DNA of 51,009 nt from assembly GCA_002353525.1 (NCBI GenBank), contig DEJV01000032.1:1-51009 (forward strand), in the 5' to 3' direction. Positions 42,329 to 50,043 of the stretch are shown piece after piece. The stretch is from Prevotella sp. UBA2739 (GTDB lineage: Bacteria; Bacteroidota; Bacteroidia; Bacteroidales; Bacteroidaceae). The first letter of the stretch is position 1. Each line of letters begins with the position of its first letter. Both the position numbers and the translations under genes were made by a program. The notes beneath the pieces are model-generated. The model was not told the origin of the DNA. It ran no database searches and saw only the letters and a list, made by a program, of their open reading frames with translations.

Positions 42329-43213
42329 ATGATGAAAGACAATATCTATTTACCTTTGATTCATATCGAAGAAACGCCCTATCCTATTGTGGAAGGAGCA
42401 CTAATGTGTAAAGATAATGAGATGCTTTCCGGTTATTTCATCATCGATACTGGTTCTGTCGAGAATATACTTAACTATGATATGGCTAAATACATTAGCC
42501 GTGATATGGTTACGGAGAAGAAACAAATGGTTTGTGCTATTAATGGTGCTGGTGAAAATTGTATCATATCGAATGTTACGATTGATTTGGATGATAACAG
42601 CAGTTGTGAGCAGTTCTGTATTTCTCAGAAGTTAGATTTTGAAAAGTATTTTGGACCAAATAGGATTCTTGGTTTATTGGGATCTTGCTATCTAAGAAAA
42701 CATCACCTTGCAGTTGATTTTGCAAAAAAATGTCTCAGAACAGCAGCTCGTGAGCCAATAATGCTTGATGAAATGTCCTTTTTGTTCCCAATGCAACTAG
42801 GAATGCAAACTTATGGTATCCCTGTTTTGAAGTTCATCAAAGATGATACTGATTATTTTTGTGTTGCAGACACAGGATGCGCACTCAGTATGTTGTCTGA
42901 AAAAGGAAAAGAGGGAGTTTTCTGTTGTGAGAAATCCGATGGGAAAGGAAGAGTTGAAGGAATATCCGGTGCTGCTGAGACAATTCATACCTCTGCTTCT
43001 CTTTCGTTATTAAGTGTTGGCGACAGAATTGACAGAATAAGGCTTGTGGAAACTGAAGACAATTTCCAAATCCTTCAAGGCTATGAATACATAGTGTCTT
43101 ATAATAATGAGCAAATTCCATCAATATCCGCACTTCTTAGCACACACTTCATGCTAAAGAGGAAATGGATTCTTGACTTTTCAAATGAAGTAATCTACGC
43201 GAAGTCTGCTTAA
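42329..43213 (+). CDS. Protein with two retropepsin-like aspartyl protease domains
   Basis: A 294-residue protein with two D-T-G active-site motifs: GYFIIDTGSVENIL (D40) and YFCVADTGCALSML (D181). After the first, ILGLLGSCYLRKHH (113-126) is the hydrophobic-hydrophobic-G motif that supports a retropepsin flap. The equivalent in the second half is degenerate (ISALLSTHFMLKRK). Retropepsins act as dimers of one-motif subunits; two motifs in one chain suggest an internal pseudodimer. No signal peptide, so it should be cytoplasmic. It heads the third transcription unit of the island. Substrate unknown. Confidence 0.75.
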   Translation: MMKDNIYLPLIHIEETPYPIVEGALMCKDNEMLSGYFIIDTGSVENILNYDMAKYISRDMVTEKKQMVCAINGAGENCIISNVTIDLDDNSSCEQFCISQKLDFEKYFGPNRILGLLGSCYLRKHHLAVDFAKKCLRTAAREPIMLDEMSFLFPMQLGMQTYGIPVLKFIKDDTDYFCVADTGCALSMLSEKGKEGVFCCEKSDGKGRVEGISGAAETIHTSASLSLLSVGDRIDRIRLVETEDNFQILQGYEYIVSYNNEQIPSISALLSTHFMLKRKWILDFSNEVIYAKSA

Positions 43214-43244
43214 ATTACAAATCATATTTTTCGAACGGCAACTT

Positions 43245-43778
43245 ATGGAAACAAATAATCGAAAAAAGATATTATTCTTGGACATTGATGGCGTGCTGAA
43301 TTCGGAACGCTATCATGATTATTGCTATGAGAAAGGCTTGGCTTCTGATGAATAATTTGGGTATCCATTTGACCCAGAGGCAGTTGCTAATCTTGCAAGA
43401 ATTATTGATGAGACTGGGGCTGACATCGTGATTTCATCATCATGGAAGTTCTGGGGACTCTCCACCATGATAGACTTGTGGAAAGAGAGAGTCTTGCCAG
43501 GAAAGATTGTCAGCATCACTCCAAACACGATGAGCGATGAAATGTTACTGAACGTAGATCTTACAGATTGGGCTTCGATGGCTGGTAAAGGGCATGAAAT
43601 AAAAGAATGGTTGTCGAAGAAAGGAAAAAATGTTGAGCAATATGCCATTCTCGATGATGCTGACGACATGCTACCAGAACAGCAATCTCATTTCGTCCAG
43701 ACTAATCCAAAAGTTGGAATCACCGAGGAGGATGCCGAAAAAGTGATTGTGATTCTTGCAAAAGAGAAACAAAGTTAG
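43245..43778 (+). pseudogene. HAD-family protein interrupted by one in-frame stop
   Basis: Translation from the ATG at 43245 gives KKILFLDIDGVLNSERYHDY (catalytic Asps D13 and D15), then TAA at 43353-43355 (codon 37). The same frame continues as FGYPFDPEAVANLARIID, DIVISSSWKFWGL, KGHEIKEWLSKKGKN and YAILDDADDML to 43778 with no further stop. The motifs fit the HAD domain associated with RNA-repair proteins (HAD_SAK-type). The protein would be 177 residues if read through. Either a very recent nonsense mutation, a sequencing error, or recoding. A downstream restart at 43428 would lack the nucleophile. Confidence 0.75.
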
Positions 43779-43827
43779 GATTGTTGTTCTATACAAATAA
43801 ATATTGATATAACAAAAGATAAATGAC

Positions 43828-45153
43828 ATGAAAACACATTGGCCAAAAATAACAATTCCAAAAGAATATGAGAGTACAGAATCATATCTCAAACATCTTG
43901 TTTACGAAGGTGCCAGGAAAAAGGGATATATAGAAGGAGAAAACAATTATTTAAATGAAAGAATCGAAGCAATAGAGCATGAACTGGACTGTCTACGTGG
44001 GTATGAACCCTATTTCATCATATTCTACGACTTGATGAAGTTTTGCAAGTCCGAAAACATCATTGTTGCACCTGGATATGGCAATGCTCCAAGTTCTGTC
44101 GTCAATTATTGTTTGGACATTACCAAAATAGAGCCTATATATGATTTTCAATTTGAGAGTTTCTTTATCAAAGGAACAACCAGAATTCCCGATATCGACA
44201 TACTGGTAGAAGATCAGAAAAGAGGTTCGGTTATCAAGTATCTCTCAGATACTTACGGAGAGGAAAGTGTGTTGATGTCTGGAGTAGGATACAAGGCAAA
44301 TCTTAAGGAGAAGCGTTCGTATAGAGTTCCTGTATATGGTGTTCATGCTTGTGGCGTATGCCTCTTTGACAGGCCTTATCATGAGGTGACGGAAACCATC
44401 GATATCGTGGATAAAGATTCAGGAAAAAGTACAAAAGTCCCCAAATTGACAAAGGAAGAACTGGAGCATTTGGGATATGTCCATATTGATATTACCGGAT
44501 CAAAAGACCTAAATCTTGTAAGTAAAATCTTACAGCTAATTGAAATAAAACATGGAACGAGAATAGACTTTGACAGTATACCTCTCGACGATTCCGAGAC
44601 ATATAAGTTCTTGTCTTCAGGACATGAAGACGTCGGAAAGATCTGGCACTGTGGAGACGGTATAGCAAAAGACTTTGCTGATACCCAACCGTCATGGATT
44701 GTAGAATTGTGTGCCATCAATTCGATGTGGACACATAAATTATACAAATGGAAAAACTACTATAAGTTTTTGGTAGAAGAAGATGACGCGGACTATAGAT
44801 ACTCTCTTTTTTATGAAAACTTTTATGAGATGACAAGAGGGTTGGTTTTCTATCATGAACAAATTAATTTGATTCTTTTTCTATTATCAGATTTAAGTTT
44901 AGAAGATTGTGAAAGAATCAGAAGAAATATGAGATATCCTGACCAAAAGCCAATAAGAAAATGCTTTATGGATGGCGTAAAAAGATCTGGTTTGCACAGC
45001 ATCAAAGAGGCGGAGGATATCTGGATGTATTTCATGAAACACCATAAAGAAACAATATCAATGTCTCACTATTATAGCTTGGCTGTTTGGTGGTATAGAA
45101 CAACTTGGCTGCGTGTACACTACCCTGATGAATTCAAAGCATGTTATATTTAA
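43828..45153 (+). CDS. Miniature DNA polymerase III alpha (DnaE)-like protein
   Basis: A 441-residue protein that aligns through most of its length with the family C polymerase core. YFIIFYDLMKFCKSENIIVA (62-81) matches the DnaE YFLIV...GVPVG block, PDIDILVED (121-129) keeps the D-x-D (D122, D124), HACGV (173-177) matches HAGGV, GYVHIDITGSKDL keeps the third Asp (D221), FYHEQ (341-345) matches YQEQ, and MSHYYSLAVWWYRTTWLRVH (412-431) with YPDEF matches the KSH...AYPEEF fingers end. The PHP domain, most of the thumb, and all clamp, OB and tau regions are absent. The G-R-G-S loop is G-Y-G-N. No frameshift. Whether it polymerises DNA is unknown. Confidence 0.8.
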   Translation: MKTHWPKITIPKEYESTESYLKHLVYEGARKKGYIEGENNYLNERIEAIEHELDCLRGYEPYFIIFYDLMKFCKSENIIVAPGYGNAPSSVVNYCLDITKIEPIYDFQFESFFIKGTTRIPDIDILVEDQKRGSVIKYLSDTYGEESVLMSGVGYKANLKEKRSYRVPVYGVHACGVCLFDRPYHEVTETIDIVDKDSGKSTKVPKLTKEELEHLGYVHIDITGSKDLNLVSKILQLIEIKHGTRIDFDSIPLDDSETYKFLSSGHEDVGKIWHCGDGIAKDFADTQPSWIVELCAINSMWTHKLYKWKNYYKFLVEEDDADYRYSLFYENFYEMTRGLVFYHEQINLILFLLSDLSLEDCERIRRNMRYPDQKPIRKCFMDGVKRSGLHSIKEAEDIWMYFMKHHKETISMSHYYSLAVWWYRTTWLRVHYPDEFKACYI

Positions 45154-45175
45154 AAAAAAATAAAGCAATAAATCA

Positions 45176-45973
45176 ATGACTAATAGAATACTCGTTGTCC
45201 CCGATGTGCATGGGCGACTCTTTTGGAAAGAACCTGTCATGAAGTACTTGGATGATGTTGACAGAGTCGTGTTTCTTGGTGACTACCTTGACCCTTATGA
45301 GGATGAGGATGGGGTGGCTGATGACATTTATCAGAACCTGATGGAAATCATTGCGCTGAAGCAGGAGAATATGGAGAAGGTTGTCCTGTTGAAAGGGAAT
45401 CATGACCAGCATTATGCCTCGGAACGCTTTGAGGAACTAGCCGGCGGCACACGCATGGATCAGCAAAACTGGAACAAGTATCATCAGGCGTTTGTTGATT
45501 ATAAGAATCTGTTTAAGATAGCGCATATAGAAACCATCAACGCCCTGCCATATGTGTTCACGCATGCCGGACTGACTCTGTATTGGTTGAAGAAAGTCAA
45601 TGATATTATTTGGCAGCTACCTGATAACCTTGTTTCTATTGACAATCCCACTATTATAGAAAGAATCAATCAGTTGGATGATGACGGAAAGGGACAAGAC
45701 ATGTTGGCGATAATCGGCACTTATCGTTCATGGTTTGGGGAGAAGACAGGTAGCGTATTGTGGGCAGATATAGAAGAACATGCCATACCTAATACCCCCA
45801 AGGCATACGGTCTGAACAAGGTGTTCCAGGTATTTGGACATACAAAATTGAACAAAGACTACGATAAGTTAGAGTTTGACAATTTTGCCATGATTGACTC
45901 CCGACAATGTTTTATGATCGATGAAAGGATGAAGGATAGAGTTGTACCTCTGAAAGATTATCAATTTATGTGA
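45176..45973 (+). CDS. Calcineurin-like metallophosphoesterase
   Basis: A 265-residue phosphoesterase with every metal-site motif: D10-V-H12, G35-D36-x-x-D39, G74-N75-H76-D77, H130 in TH-A-G-L, and G221-H222 in FGHTKLN. Such enzymes hydrolyse phosphomonoesters, phosphodiesters, cyclic nucleotides or act as nucleases. It starts 22 bases after the mini-polymerase gene in the same direction, so the two may act together; DnaE normally carries its own PHP phosphoesterase domain, which is missing next door. Confidence 0.88.
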   Translation: MTNRILVVPDVHGRLFWKEPVMKYLDDVDRVVFLGDYLDPYEDEDGVADDIYQNLMEIIALKQENMEKVVLLKGNHDQHYASERFEELAGGTRMDQQNWNKYHQAFVDYKNLFKIAHIETINALPYVFTHAGLTLYWLKKVNDIIWQLPDNLVSIDNPTIIERINQLDDDGKGQDMLAIIGTYRSWFGEKTGSVLWADIEEHAIPNTPKAYGLNKVFQVFGHTKLNKDYDKLEFDNFAMIDSRQCFMIDERMKDRVVPLKDYQFM

Positions 45974-46027
45974 TAATAGTAATTTGATATCCAAAACAAA
46001 AAACTGTAGTTTATAATCATATTTCGT

Positions 46028-47074
46028 ATGGAATACAAAATAAGAAAACATAACACACCCATCTCAACTCTTATCAAACAATATCTTGATAAGGATGGAG
46101 GAAAGGTTGTGGCTTCACGTAGGGAAATAGAATGGCGCTTCAATGCCTTGGATTGGAGATACCAAAAACAAATTCTATTTGCTTTTCTGGCATCGGGAAA
46201 GTCAGACAGGGATTGGGCATACAGAAAATTGTTTGTTTTCTGGGACAACTGTTTTATACCGGTAATACAGGATTTATGGGAAATGTATCCAAGCGAGGAT
46301 ATGTTGACATGGCTTATCATCAGATACTTCCCCATCGATTTCTTGCAAACGAACTATATAAGGCTTGACAAGGGCCGTAACTACTTTTATCTATGCGTCC
46401 GCATGTCAGATGTTAAAGGTTTTTTCATAGACAAATCACGACTGAATGAGCGTGATTTACTTAGAATAAAACAAGTCTTGGGCGAGAAACTTTCATTAAG
46501 TTATGCAAAAGACCTGTTCTATTTACTCATCTATAAGTATTGTAAGGGAGTCTACACTTCTAGAACATATTGTACTGTAGGAAGAGACAGTCAGAATCAG
46601 CCGATTCTTTCTATTCTTGACCGTCCGATAATTAAAAAGATGCTAGATGAAATACAGGATCTGGGTGTAAGAGGGTTTGATCTTTATTTCCAGTTGCAAG
46701 ACTGGATGAGAACTGTTACAACCGAATTTCTTTTTCTTCATGAAGGAACTGCTGACAAAACATGGGACAAAGATGAAGAACCAAAGATGCGTAAGATGCA
46801 GATGGATTTTTGTTACGAACAAATAGACTCTGGATACAGAGATGTATGGGACACCTTTGATTGTCATAATCAGCAACAGTTTCTCGATTATTTAGACAAA
46901 AAATATGAAAAGAAATATCAGGTAGACAAAAAAAATGAGGATATGACGGTAGAAACAACAACGGATTATTTCGATAGAATAATAAGCAATCCTTCTATGA
47001 GCAAACTGATAAGACAATTGGATTTAGAGTTGGTCGATCATCATTCTTCATCAAATAAAGAATATTATTGGTAA
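46028..47074 (+). CDS. Unknown 348-residue protein of the island
   Basis: No family is recognised. The N-terminal third is rich in aromatic and charged residues (WRFNALDWRYQKQILFAFLA, KSDRDWAYRKLFVFWDNCF), the middle has LNERDLLRIKQVLGEKL, and the end is acidic and Lys-rich (KKNEDMTVETTTDYFDRIIS). No signal peptide or transmembrane segment. It lies 54 bases after the phosphoesterase gene, is AT-rich like the rest of the island, and probably belongs to the same transcript. Confidence 0.75.
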   Translation: MEYKIRKHNTPISTLIKQYLDKDGGKVVASRREIEWRFNALDWRYQKQILFAFLASGKSDRDWAYRKLFVFWDNCFIPVIQDLWEMYPSEDMLTWLIIRYFPIDFLQTNYIRLDKGRNYFYLCVRMSDVKGFFIDKSRLNERDLLRIKQVLGEKLSLSYAKDLFYLLIYKYCKGVYTSRTYCTVGRDSQNQPILSILDRPIIKKMLDEIQDLGVRGFDLYFQLQDWMRTVTTEFLFLHEGTADKTWDKDEEPKMRKMQMDFCYEQIDSGYRDVWDTFDCHNQQQFLDYLDKKYEKKYQVDKKNEDMTVETTTDYFDRIISNPSMSKLIRQLDLELVDHHSSSNKEYYW

Positions 47075-47166
47075 CAATTTGAGAAATATGGAGATAATCA
47101 AACTGATTATCAAGTTGAAAAAGTAATAAGACAACATACGGTATTAACGGATTAAGTTGCTTATCG

Positions 47167-47709
47167 ATGATGAAGAACATATCGAAATGGATTGTACTGA
47201 TTATTAGTTGGTTTACGCTCTCCCCTTTGATGGTTTATCTTGGGGGCAGATGGAAGATTGGCAATAAATATGTGAGGATGGTTGGAATGCTGTTATCACC
47301 ATTGTTCCTCGCTCTTTATCTGTTGCTGTTCACCATTGTATGTTTTGAAGATGACAGAAGTTATTTCCAAAATAGAGGCAGGATTGAAAGAATAACGGAA
47401 GTTAGAATTCCAAAATTCAAAGTGATTGAGTATCATGAAGGCCAAAGAGGATTCAACGGCGATTTCAATGATTGGTTTGTATTTGAATTTAAGGCAACTC
47501 CTCCCCATGAGCTATTCGATGAGATAGACAAACTGATAAAAACAGGAAATACCAGTTGGCATAAAGAAGGTAATGAGTATATCTTCGACAAGACGTGGGG
47601 CAATGGCTTGCCAGCTCCAAAAGGAGAGCATGAAAATGAAGATAGGATGTTCAGCATCACCATTACACGTGGTGAAAAACAAGGCACCATTCGCCATGGG
47701 ATGTGGTAG
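47167..47709 (+). CDS. Small membrane protein with a soluble C-terminal domain
   Basis: A 180-residue protein with two hydrophobic helices (about residues 8-25 WIVLIISWFTLSPLMVYL and 38-60 MVGMLLSPLFLALYLLLF) followed by a soluble domain (about 70-180) with IPKFKVIEYHEGQRG and WHKEGNEYIFDKTWGNGL. Family not recognised. It is the last gene of the AT-rich island, before the tryptophan attenuator. A membrane protein at the end of a defence operon could be an abortive effector, but nothing in its sequence shows this. Confidence 0.7.
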   Translation: MMKNISKWIVLIISWFTLSPLMVYLGGRWKIGNKYVRMVGMLLSPLFLALYLLLFTIVCFEDDRSYFQNRGRIERITEVRIPKFKVIEYHEGQRGFNGDFNDWFVFEFKATPPHELFDEIDKLIKTGNTSWHKEGNEYIFDKTWGNGLPAPKGEHENEDRMFSITITRGEKQGTIRHGMW

Positions 47710-47802
47710 TTGCCAATCTTGATGAACCTAAAAGAAAAAAGAAATGAAAATATGTACCAATATTTTTTGGATGTGACATTTTCTAATTTTTCTTTCAAAA
47801 TG

Positions 47803-47834
47803 TTTGGTTGTTTCGGCAGAATGCTTTAACTTTG
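47803..47834 (+). promoter_or_regulatory. Promoter of the trp leader
   Basis: TTTG (47803-47806) and TAACTTTG (47827-47834) are separated by 20 bases, a canonical Bacteroidetes promoter. Transcription would start near 47840, just before the leader peptide at 47863. Confidence 0.75.
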
Positions 47835-47862
47835 CAACCGAAACCATAAAATTGATGAAATA

Positions 47863-47919
47863 ATGACTGTACGTTTCTCTACATATTGGTGGCGCTGCTC
47901 AAGATTGAAAAAGTCGTGA
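47863..47919 (+). CDS. Tryptophan leader peptide
   Basis: An 18-codon frame, MTVRFSTYWWRCSRLKKS, with tandem Trp codons (TGGTGG at 47887-47892), followed by a terminator hairpin and then trpB. This is the classic attenuator layout: ribosomes stalled at the Trp codons when charged tRNA-Trp is low would free downstream RNA to form an antiterminator. Codons 9 and 10 lie in segment 1 of a hairpin with 47919-47930. Confidence 0.8.
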   Translation: MTVRFSTYWWRCSRLKKS

Positions 47920-47980
47920 GTCGCCAGCTTTGTGTATATAAAACAACTATCACCACAAAAAGGTCTGCCGTTCTTACGAC
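47913..47980 (+). promoter_or_regulatory. Candidate antiterminator pairing of the trp attenuator
   Basis: GTCGTGAG (47913-47920) can pair with CTTACGAC (47973-47980), eight pairs with one G-U. That pairing takes the loop and the base of the right arm of the terminator. A competing upstream hairpin pairs TGGCG at the Trp codons (47890-47894) with CGCCA (47923-47927). These mutually exclusive folds are what attenuation needs. Confidence 0.6.
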
Positions 47981-47991
47981 AGGCCTTTTTT
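47957..47991 (+). terminator. Attenuator terminator
   Basis: AAAAAGGTCTG (47957-47967) pairs with CAGGCCTTTTT (47980-47990) with one G-U, extended by CG/CG after a one-base mismatch, and is followed by T-rich sequence. It lies between the leader peptide and trpB. Confidence 0.85.
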
Positions 47992-48080
47992 AGTGAACAG
48001 TGAACAAGTTTACAGTGAAGAGTTAATAGTGAAGAGTGAACAGTTTACAGTGAAGAGTGAATAGTGAACAGTGAATAGTG
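47992..48080. repeat. AGTGAACAGTGAATAGTGAAG short repeats
   Basis: About 90 bases of 7-8 base units AGTGAAN(A/G), with two AGTTTACAGTGAAGAGT copies, lie between the attenuator terminator and trpB. No gene. The stretch between 47710 and 48114 otherwise holds the trp promoter, leader and attenuator. Confidence 0.7.
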
Positions 48081-48114
48081 AAGTGATTAATTACCAACCA
48101 AAATAACAACAATT

Positions 48115-49470
48115 ATGAAACAGAAGAAATTTATCTTGCAGGAAAACGAACTGCCTACGCAGTGGTACAACATCCAGGCTGACATGGTGAACAAGCCCAT
48201 GCCGCCCATTCATCCGGCTACGAAACAACCGCTGGGATGGGAAGACCTGGCTCATATCTTCCCTGCAGAGTGCTGCAAACAGGAACTGGACACTGAACAT
48301 GCATGGATTGACATTCCCGAGGAGGTGCAGGAGAAGTACCGCTACTACCGCTCTACACCACTGGTGCGGGCCTACGCCCTGGAGGAGGCGCTGGGTACAC
48401 CTGCTCATATCTACTTCAAGAACGAGAGCGTGAACCCGCTGGGCTCGCATAAAATCAACTCGGCGCTGCCCCAGTGCTACTATGCCAAACAGGAAGGTAC
48501 CACCAACGTGACCACCGAGACGGGAGCCGGACAGTGGGGTGCCGCCCTGAGCTATGCGGCTAAGGTTTTCGGTCTGGAGGCTGCCGTCTATCAGGTGAAG
48601 ATCACCATGCAGCAGAAGCCCTACCGCTCGCTCATCATGCGCACCTTCGGGGCTGCCGTGACGGGGTCGCCGTCGATGTCGACTCGCGCCGGAAAGGACA
48701 TCATCACCCGCGACCCTACTCATCCTGGTTCGCTGGGAACGGCCATCTCGGAGGCTGTGGAGCTGGCTACCACCACACCGAACTGTAAATATACGCTGGG
48801 CTCGGTGCTCAACCACGTGGCCCTGCACCAGAGCATCATCGGACTGGAGGCCGAGAAGCAGATGGCGATGGCGGGCGAGTATCCCGACATGGTGATTGCC
48901 TGCTTCGGCGGCGGCAGTAACTTCGGCGGTATTGCCTTCCCCTTCATGCGCCACAACATCCTCGACGGCAAGAAGACGGAGTTTATTGCTGCCGAACCGG
49001 CCAGCTGTCCGAAGCTTACCCGCGGCCAGTTCCGCTACGACTTCGGCGACGAGGCCGGCTACACACCGCTGCTGCCAATGTACACGCTGGGCCATAATTT
49101 CAAGCCTGCCAACATCCATGCCGGCGGACTGCGCTACCACGGTGCGGGCATGATTGTGAGCCAGCTGATCAAGGACGGACTGATGCACGGCGTGGACATC
49201 CCACAGCTGGAGACCTTCGAGGCTGGTATCCTCTTCTCGCGCACCGAGGGCATCATCCCTGCTCCCGAGAGCTGCCACGCCATTGCCGCCACCATCCGCG
49301 AGGCAAAGAAATGCAAAGAGACGGGCGAGGAGAAGGTCATCCTCTTCAACCTCAGCGGCCACGGCCTCATCGACATGCCGTCGTACGACACTTATCTGAA
49401 CGGCGACCTGCGCAACTATGAGCTGCCCGACGAGGTGATTGCCCAGAACCTGGCTGCGCTCGGCGAATAA
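48115..49470 (+). CDS. trpB: Tryptophan synthase beta chain, TrpB2 type
   Basis: Makes L-tryptophan from indole and serine with PLP. NESVNPLGSHKINSALPQ contains the PLP lysine K113, TTETGAGQWGAALSYAA the E-T-G-A-G substrate loop, and CFGGGSNFGGIAF the phosphate-binding glycines. Its 451 residues and N-terminal extension mark the TrpB2 branch, which works without a TrpA partner. No other trp gene is adjacent. Expression is controlled by the upstream Trp-codon attenuator. Confidence 0.94.
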   Translation: MKQKKFILQENELPTQWYNIQADMVNKPMPPIHPATKQPLGWEDLAHIFPAECCKQELDTEHAWIDIPEEVQEKYRYYRSTPLVRAYALEEALGTPAHIYFKNESVNPLGSHKINSALPQCYYAKQEGTTNVTTETGAGQWGAALSYAAKVFGLEAAVYQVKITMQQKPYRSLIMRTFGAAVTGSPSMSTRAGKDIITRDPTHPGSLGTAISEAVELATTTPNCKYTLGSVLNHVALHQSIIGLEAEKQMAMAGEYPDMVIACFGGGSNFGGIAFPFMRHNILDGKKTEFIAAEPASCPKLTRGQFRYDFGDEAGYTPLLPMYTLGHNFKPANIHAGGLRYHGAGMIVSQLIKDGLMHGVDIPQLETFEAGILFSRTEGIIPAPESCHAIAATIREAKKCKETGEEKVILFNLSGHGLIDMPSYDTYLNGDLRNYELPDEVIAQNLAALGE

Positions 49471-49490
49471 GTAGCCACTAACCATCATGA

Positions 49491-49524
49491 AACAAGGCAG
49501 CAATCCGCGGATTGCTGCCTTGTT
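49491..49524 (+). terminator. Terminator of trpB
   Basis: AACAAGGCAGCAATCCG (49491-49507) is followed directly by its reverse complement to 49524, then GGTTTT. A strong hairpin. Just downstream ACGTGAGTTC (49538-49547) and GAACTCACGT (49568-49577) form a further 10-base inverted repeat facing the next, converging gene. Confidence 0.88.
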
Positions 49525-49580
49525 GGTTTTAAATCATACGTGAGTTCGATATAACAACGTTTATACTGAACTCACGTTGG

Positions 49581-49970
49581 TTATAGCAACTTGGTGAAGG
49601 CCTCTGCATCCTTCCCCTCGTAGAAACGGGCATCGAAGACAGGATTGTACCTGAAGTCGGCAAAGCGGAACAGCTGCAGGGCACAGAACTGACGGTCGTC
49701 GCTCAGACAGAGCTCCAGACGGGAATGGCCGTTGGGACAGTCTACGGGCTTGCCGTTCTCGGCGATGTCGGCCACCATCTGGTCGAGCGGCATGTTGAGC
49801 AGACGCTCTACGCGCTCGCCCTCCGTAGGAGTGTATTCCAGGACGATGGGCTTTACCTGGCTCTCTGTGGGGGTGTAGATGACCTTGGTTGAAAACAATG
49901 ATTTCTTAATGGTTACATGTTGATAGGCGGAGACGGCACCAGCCATCTCCAAGCTTTTGAAACTTGACAT
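49581..49970 (-). CDS. Hypothetical 129-residue protein
   Basis: No family recognised. It is soluble, without signal peptide, with a strand-rich middle (VIYTPTESQVKPIVLEYTPT) and an acidic helix (ERVERLLNMPLDQMVADIAE). It runs toward trpB. Coding is supported by regular amino-acid composition and a closed frame of 130 codons, but it could be lineage-specific. Confidence 0.6.
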   Translation of the reverse strand: MSSFKSLEMAGAVSAYQHVTIKKSLFSTKVIYTPTESQVKPIVLEYTPTEGERVERLLNMPLDQMVADIAENGKPVDCPNGHSRLELCLSDDRQFCALQLFRFADFRYNPVFDARFYEGKDAEAFTKLL

Positions 49971-50043
49971 AGTTGTTGAAATGTTTTTTAAAATGAAATA
50001 ATGAAAATGGGTGGATTTCCCCCTTTCAGCAGGAACAACTACG

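Noticed and set aside
43828..45153. Idea that the mini-polymerase is a decayed dnaE pseudogene
   Set aside because: The frame has no internal stop or frameshift, both palm and fingers blocks are kept in order, all three catalytic Asps remain, and the gene has normal operon spacing. A decayed fragment would not keep scattered active-site residues with clean domain deletions.
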